From JAHIKV01 sp963733145 (GTDB lineage Bacteria; Planctomycetota; Planctomycetia; Pirellulales; Thermoguttaceae): DNA of 64,000 bases. Position 1 is the first letter of the stretch. Each line of letters begins with the position of its first letter. Made by a program: the position numbers and the translations under genes. The notes below the pieces were generated by a model. That model made no database searches and was not told where the DNA came from. It saw nothing but the letters and a program-made list of their open reading frames with translations. The DNA lies in the NCBI GenBank assembly GCA_963733145.1, contig CAVTCJ010000006.1, positions 186,001 to 250,000 of the forward strand, in the 5' to 3' direction. Shown piece by piece: positions 36,867 through 45,105 of this stretch.

Positions 36867-36983
36867 CGTCGCGGGAAAGGGGACAGGCACTGTCGCTACC
36901 GGCCGTATTGGCAGGGATGGCCTGTCACTGCGACGGAGCCAGTTCCCTTTCCCGCGACTCCCGACCTTGCGCAGTAGTGTTAA
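36867..36983. repeat. Palindromic element, family A (copy 2, opposite orientation)
   Basis: GTCGCGGGAAAGGGGACAGG ... CACTGCGACGGAGCCAGTTC ... CAGTAGTGTTAAC is homologous to the reverse complement of 3848-3985. A further related but degraded stretch lies at 36776-36866. Confidence 0.8.
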
Positions 36984-37110
36984 CCCGCATTATTCATAAA
37001 CACGAAGGAACATTGTCATTCTGAGCGCAGCGAAGAATCTGGGCTGTTTGCGGCGCATCGGAGATCCTTCGCTGCGCCTCAGGATGACGTTTATGAATAA
37101 TCCGGGTTAA
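36980..37110. repeat. Nested palindromic element, TTAACCCGCATTATTCATAA family
   Basis: Outer arms GTTAACCCGCATTATTCATA and TATGAATAATCCGGGTTAA enclose inner arms GTCATTCTGAGCGCAGCGAA and CTTCGCTGCGCCTCAGGATG. The inner pair is related to the element at 60031-60100. It abuts the family A copy just upstream. Confidence 0.85.
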
Positions 37111-37398
37111 GTGTTAGGGTTCCTTCCCCTTCCGGGAAAATTGATGTCGATGTTGAGGCCGGCGCCCATCACTTTGAAATGCCGTGGAAACGGAGCGACC
37201 GCAAATGATGTCGCACGTGCAACGAAGAGTACAGCCGGGCGCAGAACCGCCCCGCTGTTGCACGCATCCGGTCGATCCCCGCGCATATTTTTCTCTAGCC
37301 CAAGCCCGGGTGTTCACGCCTCGTGTTGGCACACAAATCGGAAACAAGGAGACGATGGAAAGCGCGCCCGTTTACGGGCGTTACCGCCGCAGACGGTG
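37111..37398. other. Gap downstream of flhB with no supported gene
   Basis: I see no recognisable gene. Around 37358-37375 there is a hairpin CGCCCG-TTTA-CGGGCG. On the minus strand a frame ends in KVMGAGLNIDINFPGKGKEP at 37112, which might be the tail of a decayed gene, but I recognise no family. The missing C-terminal domain of flhB is not found here in any frame. Confidence 0.4.
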
Positions 37399-38166
37399 TT
37401 ACGCCCGGCGCTCGACGATGTCGCGCTGCATCCGCTTGCGCCGGGCGGAGAGTTGCGGATCGCCTTCGAGATGCCGGGCCTCCTCGCGCAGTTCCTGCGG
37501 GGTCATGCGGAGGTCCCGCTCGTGACGCCAGCGCTGATAGGCGTAGTCCAGAACGGCCAGCAGCAGCAGGGCGGCGCCCACTTTCATCGCCGTCCAGAAA
37601 ATGATTTCCACCATCCGTAGCGACATGGTCGAGGGGTCCAGCGAAGTCAGCCCGGCGATGGCCGACCGTTCGTGATACAGCACCGCACCGGCGACCGCGG
37701 CCACGACGACCAGTTTCACCACGCCAAAGGCGAAGCCCATCAGATTGGCCGAGGAACAAATCCGCGTCAAACCGGCAAGCAGATTGACCCGGCCGAGGTC
37801 GGGGTTCAGTTTTTGCGGGAGGAAGAGGAACCCGGTTTGCAGCACGTTCACCGCCACGCCCGCCAGAAAGATCAAACCCAGCACGGGCAGCAGCCGGCGT
37901 CCGAGCGCCCAGAGCACGCTGTTCCATTCGGCCACGGCCTGATCGGGATCGATGGTCATCCAGGGCCGGCCGCCCAGTTGGTGGCGGCAATAATCGACCA
38001 GAAATCCGGCCAGCGCCCCGCCCAGCACCATCAACACGCCGAGCCCCAAGAGCAACATCGCGGCCGAAGCGAGGTCGCGGCTGCGGGCCACTTGGCCCTC
38101 GCGCCGGGCCTGCTGCCGGCGGTGCGGCGTCGGTTCCAAGGTCTTTTCACCGGCGTAGTCGGACAT
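37399..38166 (-). CDS. flhB: Flagellar export protein FlhB, lacking the NPTH domain
   Basis: Membrane component of the flagellar type III export gate. The N-terminal signature EKTLEPTPHRRQQARREGQVARS, four membrane helices and the linker MTPQELREEARHLEGDP are typical. The protein stops at residue 255 (MQRDIVERRA), exactly where canonical FlhB enters its autocleaving cytoplasmic domain with the NPTH motif (about 350-380 residues in total). That domain normally switches export from hook to filament. Either the gene is truncated or the sequence has a rearrangement here. It is the last gene of the cluster. Confidence 0.85.
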   Translation of the reverse strand: MSDYAGEKTLEPTPHRRQQARREGQVARSRDLASAAMLLLGLGVLMVLGGALAGFLVDYCRHQLGGRPWMTIDPDQAVAEWNSVLWALGRRLLPVLGLIFLAGVAVNVLQTGFLFLPQKLNPDLGRVNLLAGLTRICSSANLMGFAFGVVKLVVVAAVAGAVLYHERSAIAGLTSLDPSTMSLRMVEIIFWTAMKVGAALLLLAVLDYAYQRWRHERDLRMTPQELREEARHLEGDPQLSARRKRMQRDIVERRA

Positions 38167-38269
38167 GGAGATATTTACGATTTATGAATTATGATTTTTG
38201 ATTTACGGCTAACCAGTCCCATGCGTTCTGCAAACCGCTTGCGGTTTCGCAATGCGATCACCATCCATG

Positions 38270-39055
38270 TTACGTCAACCATTCACTCCTGAACGGCGTC
38301 TTCAGGGCGTTGAAAATCGTTTCCAGGGCCGGGGCGATCTGATCGGCGAACGCCCAGGCGATAATGCCGAAGGTGGCCGCCAGCGCGGCGAACGCCAGCA
38401 GCGTGTTCAGCCCGAAGCCCAGGGCCAGCACGTTCATCTGCGGCAGCGTGCGGCCGATCAATCCCAGGATCAGCGTGGCCAACAGCAGCGCGGTCAACGC
38501 CGGGGCGGCGGCGCGGATGGCCAGCGAAAAGCTCTGAGAGACCAGCGTCGATAATCCCTCGGACAGCGACGGCGGCAACGCTCCGCTGCCGGGCGGAATC
38601 GTGCGGAACGTATCCAGCAGCCCGGCCATCGCCGCGCGGTGTCCGCCCACCAGGAAGAACACACAAACGGCCAGCAAAAACAGCAAGCGGGAAAACTGCG
38701 GCACGTTTTCCTCGATCGCGGGATCGAACGTCTCGGCCAGCGACAGCCCGCTGGCCTGCGCGATCACCGATCCGGCCATCGTCATGCCGTGGACCAGCAC
38801 CATGATGCCCAGGCCGAGGCAGGCGCCGACGATGGCCTCGCCGCCGAGCAGAACGGCGTATTGCGGCAGGCTTTCGATCCGCAAGGCAGGGCCCTGCCAC
38901 AACACCGGCACGACCAACAGCGTCAGCGCAGCCGTCAGCAACACCCGCACACGGACCGGTACGGCCCCGCCGGCCCCGAAGATCGGCGCGGTCATCACCA
39001 ATCCGCCCACGCGGGCGAAGACCAGGGGAAACAGGATCAGCCACCGTTCATCCAT
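38270..39055 (-). CDS. fliR: Flagellar export protein FliR
   Basis: Core membrane subunit of the export gate. MDERWLILFPLVFARVGGLVMTAPIFG is the typical N-terminus, and about six membrane helices follow, with GACLGLGIMVLVHGMTMAGSVIAQASGLSLAETFDP read in parts as the conserved centre. I place the start at the Met before DERW; an upstream Met at 39070 would add five residues. About 261 residues, normal. Confidence 0.9.
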   Translation of the reverse strand: MDERWLILFPLVFARVGGLVMTAPIFGAGGAVPVRVRVLLTAALTLLVVPVLWQGPALRIESLPQYAVLLGGEAIVGACLGLGIMVLVHGMTMAGSVIAQASGLSLAETFDPAIEENVPQFSRLLFLLAVCVFFLVGGHRAAMAGLLDTFRTIPPGSGALPPSLSEGLSTLVSQSFSLAIRAAAPALTALLLATLILGLIGRTLPQMNVLALGFGLNTLLAFAALAATFGIIAWAFADQIAPALETIFNALKTPFRSEWLT

Positions 39056-39087
39056 GCGACAGTGTTTCAACGTATGCTATATATGCC

Positions 39088-39153
39088 GTTTAGCGGCCGT
39101 CGGCACGACGGCCCATTGACAACGCTCAGCCGCCGTGCCGGCGGCTGCTAAAC
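39088..39153. repeat. Palindromic element, GTTTAGC-GCCG family (copy 3)
   Basis: Arms GTTTAGCGGCCGTCGGCACG and CCGTGCCGGCGGCTGCTAAA, between fliQ and fliR. Confidence 0.88.
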
Positions 39154-39173
39154 AGATCAAATATATGTAAAAT

Positions 39174-39440
39174 CTAAAACCTGCCCGGAATCCCGCCGAT
39201 CACTGCGGTCGTGTACTCTACCATCCGCGAGATCAGCCAGGGGAGCGTGACGCTCAACACCAGGAACATGACGACGATCTTCGGAATAAAGGCCACGCTC
39301 TGCTCTTGAATTTGGGTCAACCCCTGGAACAGGCCGACCACCAGTCCGACGACCAGCCCGGCCACCAGCACGGGCGAGCCGATGATGAGCATCGTCCAGA
39401 GTGCCTCACGGCCAAGATCTGTGGCTTGTTGGATGTCCAT
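39174..39440 (-). CDS. fliQ: Flagellar export protein FliQ
   Basis: Small two-helix subunit of the export gate, 88 residues. VLVAGLVVGLVVGLFQGLTQIQEQ followed by SVAFIPKIVVMFLVL, read in parts, is the FliQ signature. I start at the Met giving MDIQQATDLG. Half a palindromic element (39449-39473) stands directly upstream of the start. Confidence 0.92.
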   Translation of the reverse strand: MDIQQATDLGREALWTMLIIGSPVLVAGLVVGLVVGLFQGLTQIQEQSVAFIPKIVVMFLVLSVTLPWLISRMVEYTTAVIGGIPGRF

Positions 39441-39448
39441 GAGTCTCA

Positions 39449-39473
39449 CCCGGCGTGGACGCCGGGGCTAAAC
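39449..39473. repeat. Half palindromic element, GTTTAGCCCCGGCGT family
   Basis: A single arm (CCCGGCGTGGACGCCGGGGC then TAAAC on the plus strand) between fliP and fliQ. Confidence 0.8.
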
Positions 39474-39482
39474 GGACTGCGT

Positions 39483-40462
39483 CTACATAAACGGTTGAAA
39501 ACTCTGCAACAACATTCCCACGACCAGATGCCAGCCGTCGACCAGCACGAACAGCAGGAGCTTTAGCGGCAGTGAAACGAGCGCCGGCGGGACCATCAAC
39601 ATGCCCATCGAGACCGTCACGCTGGCCACGACCAGGTCGAGCACCAAAAACGGCAGGAATATCTGGAAGCCGATTAGGAAGGCCATCTTCAATTCGCTGA
39701 GCATGAACGCCGGCAGCAACGCCTGCAAGGGGACGTCGTCGTAACTGCTGGGCTTGGGCTGGTTGGGGAGGTATTTCATGAACAGCCACACGTCCTCGGT
39801 GTTGCCGGCCCGCTCGATCTGCATGCTCATAAACCGCCGCACCGGCGCCACGCCCGAGCGCCACGCCTGATCCAGGCCGATCTGGTGGCTGGTGTAGGGC
39901 ACGATCGCCTCGTCGTTGACTTGTTTCCACACCGGCGCCATTATCAGCAGTGTGAGAAACAGCGACAGCGTGGTAATGACTTGCGTCGGCGGCAGGTTTT
40001 GCGCCCCAGCGCCTGCCGCAACAGGCTGAGCACCACCACGATGCGGACGAAGCAGGTGCTCATCAGCAGCGCCGCCGGCGCCAGGCTGAGCACGGCCAGC
40101 ATCAGCATCACTTGCAGCGTGGAACTCAACCCCTCAGGGCTGGTCCACGACTTCGGACCGCCGGTCAACAGGTCGGCCAGTCCCTGATCGGTTGGCTTCT
40201 CGACCGTACTACTCCCCTCTCCCTTCGGGAGATGGGCCGGGGGTGAGGGCTGAGCGACTGCGGAGTTGTTCCCGGCGGCGCTAGAACTTCTCCCCTCTCC
40301 CTCCGGGAGAGGGGCCGGGGGTGAGGGCTGAGCGACTGCGGAGTTGTTTCTGGCGGCGCCGGGCGAGTCCGTGGCGACGGCCGACCCGCCGATGCTCAGG
40401 CAGATCAACGCCACCACCAAACAGGCGAGCGCGCGGCCAGCAATAGGAGATTCACCCTTCAT
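39483..40462 (-). CDS. fliP: Flagellar export protein FliP, one frameshift, repeat-bearing N-terminus
   Basis: Export-gate membrane protein. After the signal peptide (ALACLVVALICLSIGGSAVA) comes an unusual segment of two direct 26-residue repeats (NNSAVAQPSPPA...LP.GEG), then the canonical core: LQVMLMLAVLSLAPAALLMSTCF, RIVVVLSLLRQALG, and in the second frame MAPVWKQVNDEAIVPY, MKYLPNQPKP, AFLIGFQIFLPFLVLDLVV. The break lies near 40005; adding one base gives 326 residues against about 245 in E. coli, with the repeats making up most of the surplus. The start overlaps the end of fliO by 11 bases. Confidence 0.9.
40205..40352. repeat. Tandem repeat of CCCTCTCCC...GGGGTGAGGG units inside fliP
   Basis: Two direct copies, 78 bases apart, of CTCCCCTCTCCCT.CGGGAG plus GGGCCGGGGGTGAGGGCTGA and GCGACTGCGGAGTTGTT. 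The unit matches the widespread repeat also found in the RND gene at 30065-30172. The period is a multiple of three, so the frame is kept. Confidence 0.9.
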
Positions 40463-40985
40463 TTTGGCCCTCCCCACGGCTGAAAACCTGCCGAAAGGCC
40501 GCCGCCGCGCCGCCCCGCTGCGGCCGGCGACACGTCTCGACCAACCGCTCGATCTCGTCGGGGTCGGTGATTTCGGTCAAGGTCTCGGCGCTCGTCGCGC
40601 CCACCGCGACCAGCAAGACCTTGTTGCCGCAGCGCAAAAGCTGCACGTTTTGCCGGGCGGTTAGCCGCGCGCGGCCGAGCGACTCGAAGGCCTCGGCCGG
40701 CAGAACGCCGAACCCGGCCGGCGCCGATTTCCGCATCAGCCATAAGCCCACGAAGAAGACGCCCAAGACCAGCCCCAGACTGCCGACCACGGTCACCACC
40801 GACGACAAGCCGGTCGTTTTCCGCTCGGCGTTCGTATCCGTGCCCGGCTGGTGCGGCGATAACAGCGGGGAGGTCAGCGCGGTCCGCTCGCGCGTGGTCG
40901 GCGCAGTCTGAGCCGATGCTCCGTCCGCATTCGCGCCGAGCGAAAGCAATCCCACGATCAGTGTCAGCAAACAGGTCCGCATCAT
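40452..40985 (-). CDS. fliO: Flagellar biosynthesis protein FliO
   Basis: Single-pass membrane protein that assists FliP assembly. It has a signal peptide (MMRTCLLTLIVGLLSLGANADG), a variable periplasmic part, one membrane helix (VVTVVGSLGLVLGVFFVGLWLMR) and the conserved cytoplasmic LTARQNVQLLRCGNKVLLVAVG. I start at the Met before MRTC; an in-frame ATG at 41015 would add ten basic residues. The position between fliN and fliP supports the call. Confidence 0.85.
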   Translation of the reverse strand: MMRTCLLTLIVGLLSLGANADGASAQTAPTTRERTALTSPLLSPHQPGTDTNAERKTTGLSSVVTVVGSLGLVLGVFFVGLWLMRKSAPAGFGVLPAEAFESLGRARLTARQNVQLLRCGNKVLLVAVGATSAETLTEITDPDEIERLVETCRRPQRGGAAAAFRQVFSRGEGQNEG

Positions 40986-41033
40986 CTTCGCCGTTCGGCG
41001 ATTCCTCCTATACATCAGGTGTCAAAGAATAAC

Positions 41034-41099
41034 TTGTGGCACAGCCGCCCTCGGCTGTGTAGGATCGCTCAAGACAGCCGAGGGCGGCTGTCCCACAAA
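41034..41099. repeat. Palindromic element, CAGCCG family (copy 2)
   Basis: Arms TTGTGGCACAGCCGCCCTCG and CGAGGGCGGCTGTCCCACAA, between fliN and fliO. Confidence 0.9.
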
Positions 41100-41125
41100 C
41101 TCATATGTGTTGCTTGGACATCCTT

Positions 41126-41485
41126 TCATTCCGCGAGTTCCACCAGGCGGACGGCGATCTTGCCGTCATGGACGACCAACTCGCCGCGCCCGATCCTCCG
41201 CCGGCCGACGAAAATGCTCACCGGCTCGTCGGTCATGGTGTCCAGTGGAACCACCGAACCGCCGCGCAGTTTGTGCGCTTCGTCAGGGCGCAACGCGCCC
41301 GGCCGAGTTCAATCCGCAACTCCAATTCCTTGCCGTCGGGCGCAATCGGCGCCGTGCCATCGTCGAACTCTTCCCAGGTCATGGTTTTCGTCCGATGGCG
41401 CGGATTGCCGCCGGTCGGCGGCAGGACGGCGCGACAGCGCCCGCTCGGAGTCGGTCAACATATTGCCCAATACGTCTTGGTTCAT
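41126..41485 (-). CDS. fliN: Flagellar motor switch protein FliN, two frameshifts
   Basis: C-ring switch component. Reading across frames gives MNQDVLGNMLTDSERALS at the N-terminus, then MTWEEFDDGTAPIAPDGKEL, then ELEL-RIELGRAR and the SpoA-type core LRPDEAHKLRGGSVVPLD, EPVSIFVGRRRIGRGELVVH and IAVRLVEL. Breaks are near 41385 and near 41300; they compensate, so the 360-base span stays a multiple of three (119 residues). The start overlaps the fliJ stop (ATGA). No single frame shows the whole protein. Confidence 0.8.
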
Positions 41486-41955
41486 CGCAGCAACGCCTCC
41501 TTTTCAAGTCGTGACTCAGCCGCGTGCATGGCGGCTTCGTCGAGTTGTTTCGATTCCCTGCGCTCCGCTTCCCGGCGATGGCGGAGCCGATGGCGGTCTT
41601 GCAGTTTTTCCAGGCTGCGGGCGTCCTGATCGGCCTTCAACAGGGCGTGGCGGCGCTGTTGGATTTCGACGGCCAACGCCTCGCGGCGCTGCCGCAACCG
41701 CTCCGCATCGTCCCGCAGCACCGCGGCGTAGCGTTCGATCTCGGTCAGCCGGTCCACGTCCACCGTTCCCGGTCCTCCGCAGCGGCGCCCCCGGCCGTGC
41801 AACCGCTGCTTCTCCGCTGCGATCCGCGCCAGCCGGTCGCGGAGGTCTTCGTCCGCGCACTGCGCCTCGGCCAGCCGCTGGCGGCACTCGTCGCGCGCCG
41901 ATTGCCGTAGCCGCAGCAGCGTCGCCAGTCGAAATTGGAACTCGGGCATGGTCAT
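41482..41955 (-). CDS. fliJ: Flagellar export chaperone FliJ
   Basis: Coiled-coil protein of 157 residues that couples the FliI ATPase to the export gate. MTMPEFQFRLATLLRLRQSARDE matches the FliJ N-terminus and the remainder is a continuous, Arg/Glu/Gln-rich helix with heptad-like spacing. Four-base overlaps with fliI and fliN support the start and the operon. Confidence 0.82.
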   Translation of the reverse strand: MTMPEFQFRLATLLRLRQSARDECRQRLAEAQCADEDLRDRLARIAAEKQRLHGRGRRCGGPGTVDVDRLTEIERYAAVLRDDAERLRQRREALAVEIQQRRHALLKADQDARSLEKLQDRHRLRHRREAERRESKQLDEAAMHAAESRLEKEALLR

Positions 41956-43271
41956 CCGCCGATCTGCCGACGGTAGTGTTGGTATATTTTCAGCAATCCA
42001 TCGCGGGCGTCGGCCGGCGACGACGGTTGCTCGACCGGTTGACGCAAGTAGCGGTCGATTTCCGCCCGCATGTCGATCGCCGCATCCACGACGCGGTTGC
42101 TGCCCCGCTTGTATGCCCCGATCGAGATCAGGTCCTCGTTGTCGCGGTAGGCGGCCAGCAACTCGCGGAGCGCGTAGACGGCCCGGCGATGCTCTTCGTC
42201 GGCGACCTCGGGCATCAGCCGGCTAACGCTCTCCAGCACGTCGACGGCCGGATAGTGGCCCCGGGCGGCAAGATTCCGCGAGAGCCAGGTGTGGCCGTCC
42301 AGCAGTCCGCGGACCGTGTCGCTGATCGGCTCGTTCGGATCGTCGGCTTCGACCAGCACGGCGTAGAAGGCGGTGATGCTTCCTGCCGGAGTGCGGCCGG
42401 CCCGTTCGACCAGCTTGGGCAATTGAGCGAAGACCGAGGGAGGAAACCCGCGGGTCGCCGGCGGCTCGCCGGCCGCCAGGCCGATTTCGCGCTGGGCCAG
42501 GGCAAACCGGGTCAGCGAATCCATCAGCAGCAGCACATTCCGGCCCTGGTCGCGGAAGTGCTCAGCGACGGCCGTGGCCGTGGCCGCCGCCTGGGCGCGG
42601 ACGATGGCCGGCTCGTTGCTCGTGGCCACCACGACTACGCTTTTCGCCAGGCCGTCGGGCCCCAGGTCGCGCTCGATGAAATCGTTCACCTCGCGCCCCG
42701 CTCGCCGATCAGGGCGATGACGATCACGTCGGCGTCGGTGTATCGGGCCATCATCCCCAACAGGACGCTCTTGCCCACGCCGGAGCCGGAGAAGATGCCC
42801 ATCCGTTGCCCCTTGCCGCAGGTCAAGGTGCCGTCGATCGAGCGGACGCCCGTCGCCAGCGGCTCGTCGATCCGCGGCCGCGTGCAGGGATCGGGCGGCG
42901 GGCGGTGCAGCGAGACGCGGTCGTTCAACACCGGCTGCGGCAGGCCGTCGATCGCGCGGCCCTCGGCGTCGATCACCCGGCCCAACAGTTCCGGCCCCAC
43001 GCGGAGCAGATGCGCCGTGCGGACCAGCCGGACGCGATTGCCCCGCCGCACGCCGCTCGGCTCGCTCATGCGGATAGAGCACCGTCAGATCGTCGCGGAA
43101 TCCGACCACCTCGGCCAGCAGCGGCGATCCGCCGTGACGCTGGACCTCGGCCACCGCGCCGACCGGCGCGGGAAACCCGGCCGCCGAAACCGTCGTGCCG
43201 GCCGTCTGCGCCACGCTTCCCCAAAGGGCCGTGGGCATGATCCGGTCGAGATATTCGGCGTAGTCGGGCAT
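41952..43271 (-). CDS. fliI: Flagellum-specific ATPase FliI, two frameshifts
   Basis: ATPase of the flagellar export apparatus. The Walker A GSGVGKSVLLGMMAR, DVIVIALIGERG, VVVATSNEPA, LLMDSLTRFA and GSITAFYAVLVEADDPNEPI are all typical. The N-terminal barrel (VGAVAEVQRHGG) precedes them. The frame changes at about 43070 and returns at about 42690; the two breaks compensate and the span is 440 codons (439 residues), normal. Overlaps fliJ by four bases. Confidence 0.92.
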   Translation of the reverse strand: MPDYAEYLDRIMPTALWGSVAQTAGTTVSAAGFPAPVGAVAEVQRHGGSPLLAEVVGFRDDLTVLYPHERAERRAAGQSRPAGPHGASAPRGAGTVGPGDRRRGPRDRRPAAAGVERPRLAAPPAARSLHAAADRRAAGDGRPLDRRHLDLRQGATDGHLLRLRRGQERPVGDDGPIHRRRRDRHRPDRRAGREVNDFIERDLGPDGLAKSVVVVATSNEPAIVRAQAAATATAVAEHFRDQGRNVLLLMDSLTRFALAQREIGLAAGEPPATRGFPPSVFAQLPKLVERAGRTPAGSITAFYAVLVEADDPNEPISDTVRGLLDGHTWLSRNLAARGHYPAVDVLESVSRLMPEVADEEHRRAVYALRELLAAYRDNEDLISIGAYKRGSNRVVDAAIDMRAEIDRYLRQPVEQPSSPADARDGLLKIYQHYRRQIGG

Positions 43272-43274
43272 AAG

Positions 43275-43387
43275 GAACAGTGGTTAGTCGTTAGTGGCTA
43301 GTGGCTAGTGGTTAGTGGCTAGTGGGTTCAGAAGAATCGCCACCGCTTGCGGCTTCGCATCACTGCCGCTTGTGGTTTCGCATCATT
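43275..43387. repeat. Short tandem repeat TAGTGGCTAGTGG and a duplicated hairpin half
   Basis: Bases about 43275-43325 are degenerate copies of an eight-base unit (GTGGCTAG / GTGGTTAG). Next to it CGCTTGCGGCTTCGCATC and CGCTTGTGGTTTCGCATC are near-identical copies. It separates fliH from fliI. Confidence 0.7.
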
Positions 43388-44030
43388 TCACCCCAGCAAT
43401 TCCTCCACAATCCGATTCAATTGCGCCTCGATCCGCTGGTCGATCGCGCCGAAGCGGGTTTCTACGCGGCATCCGCCCGGGCCAATCGACTCGTCGGCCT
43501 TCACTTCCGCCTCGCCGACGCCCGAAAGCGTCTTCGCGATTTTTCGCGCCTCCCCGCCGAGCGACTGGTAATCTTGCGGATTCATCAGCAAGCGGACGTC
43601 GGGACTCCCGGCGGCCAGTTCCAGCGCCTCGCGGACCAGGGTCAGCGCGATTTCGGGCCGATCGCGCAGCTCGCCGCGAATTATCCTGGCGGCCATCGCG
43701 GCGGCCAGCCGCACCGCGGCCTCTTCCCAATGGGCGAGACAGGCCCCTTTGGCAGTATTCAGTTCGGCGGCAGCTTCGCCGAGCGAGGCCAGCGCCGGGG
43801 CCAACCGCTCGCCGACCATTCGCCCGACTTCCTGCAAGGCGGTTTGGCAACCCTCTTCCGCCGCCCGGCGTCGGATCGAATCGGCCTCGCTCTTCGCCCG
43901 GGCAACGAGTTGAGCGGCGTCGATCCGCGCGGGCCAGGATCTTCTCGGCCTCGGCGGCGACGTCCTCGAAATGGAACGCCGTCATCGGCGGGCCAGCGTG
44001 TGCGTCGGCGGTTCGGATAATTGTGGCCAT
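43388..44030 (-). CDS. fliH: Flagellar assembly protein FliH, one frameshift
   Basis: Regulator of FliI in the export apparatus. The N-terminal FHFEDVAAEAEKILARA is followed, after a break near 43935, by QLVARAKSEAD, EVGRMVGERLAPALASL and the C-terminal FliI-binding half (ARIIRGELRDRPEIALTLVREAL, VRLLMNPQDYQSL). Deleting one base gives 213 residues, in the normal range. Confidence 0.85.
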
Positions 44031-44055
44031 GTGTGTCGTGTTATGCGGCGATATA

Positions 44056-44107
44056 TCTCATTGTGGTGCAGGCGTCTCGCCTGCCCCGTGCAGCCGAGAC
44101 GGCCGCA
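44056..44107. repeat. Small palindrome GTGGTGCAGGCGTCTCGCC
   Basis: Arms GTGGTGCAGGCGTCTCGCCT and GCCGAGACGGCCGCACCAC flank a short loop between fliG and fliH. Confidence 0.75.
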
Positions 44108-44119
44108 CCACAAAACCAT

Positions 44120-45101
44120 CTATGCGGCGGTCTTGTTTTGCCGGCCGCACGCCAGGCGTTCGGCAAGTTCGGCGATCTCCCGCCGCGCTTCTTCAACGTC
44201 GCTCAGCCGGATGGGACCGGGGCAATCCAGTCGGCGGCGAATCCGTTTGGCCTCCGCCGCCGTCATGCAGCGGAGGAACCGTTCGAGCAGCGCCGGCGGC
44301 GTTCCCAGCAGCGCCGCCCGGACCGCTTCCGGCTCGGCGGCGCGAAAGACCTCGGCCAGCACGGCGTCGTCGTAGTGCGGCAAGTCGTCGAAGTTCGGCT
44401 CGCGGTGTCCGAATCGCTCGGCCAGCGACCCGTCGTCGACGGCGATGTTGTCCAGTATCCGGCGGCGGCTCCGCTCGTCGCAGACCGAGAGGATTCGGGC
44501 GACCGACTGCGGACCGGCCGAACGGCGGCGTTCGCAGTCGATCAAACGGCTCATCCGGGCCTCCAAAGCCTGTTCGATCTCGTGGAGCGTTTCCGCATCG
44601 GTGTTTTCCAGGGCGGCCAGCCGGCGAACGACTTCCACCTGTTGCGACGGCGGAATCCGGTCGAGCGCGTAGGCGGCCCGCTCGGGTGGCAGATGCGACA
44701 ACACCAGGGCGACCGTCTGCGGCTGCTCCTCGGCGCAGCAGATGCACCAGTTGCTCGTCCTCGGTTTCGTGCAAAAACTGGAACGGAGAGGAATCGCCCG
44801 CGGCCGCGGCCTCCTCCGGCGCGCTCGACTGAACGCGCCGCGGCGGCAGATCGGTCAGCTCGATGCCCGCCGGAGCGGTGTCTGGAACCATCGGTCCGAT
44901 GCGGCGAAACTCGTCGATAACCCGGCGGCGCTCCTCCTCGTCGATCTCGTCCAGCTCTACTGCGGCCAGACGGACGCGGCCGGCTTGCTCTTCGCCCAAT
45001 TGCTCCAGCAGCAGATCGGCCGAAAGCTGGTCGAGGCAGGAGACCAGCACCGCCGCCTTGCGTATTCCCGCGTCCATTGTGCGTCTTGTGGCCGGAACCA
45101 T
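44120..45101 (-). CDS. fliG: Flagellar motor switch protein FliG, one frameshift
   Basis: C-ring switch and torque protein. The N-terminus MDAGIRKAAVLVSCLDQLSADLLL and the middle domain EDEQLVHLL..EEQPQTVALVLSHLPPERA are clear; EQPQ is the FliG EHPQ-type motif. The C-terminal half (RILDNI, FDDLPHYDDAVLAEVFR) is followed by a charged helix with RCMTAAEAKRIRRRL. The frame breaks near 44735 just before EEQPQ; deleting one base gives 326 residues, normal. Its ATG lies four bases after the fliF stop. Confidence 0.88.
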
Positions 45102-45105
45102 AATT

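Noticed and set aside
37180..37340. Possible riboswitch or structured RNA downstream of flhB
   Set aside because: I looked for a cobalamin-type B12 box and conserved core and found neither; there is only a short hairpin and unstructured GC-rich sequence.
37114..37347. 77-codon minus-strand frame next to flhB as a gene
   Set aside because: Cys/Arg-rich, no family, and it does not encode the missing FlhB domain; kept only as part of the uninformative gap.
43275..43325. Repeated GTGGCTAG units, possible CRISPR
   Set aside because: The unit is only eight bases, degenerate and without spacers; it is a simple tandem repeat.
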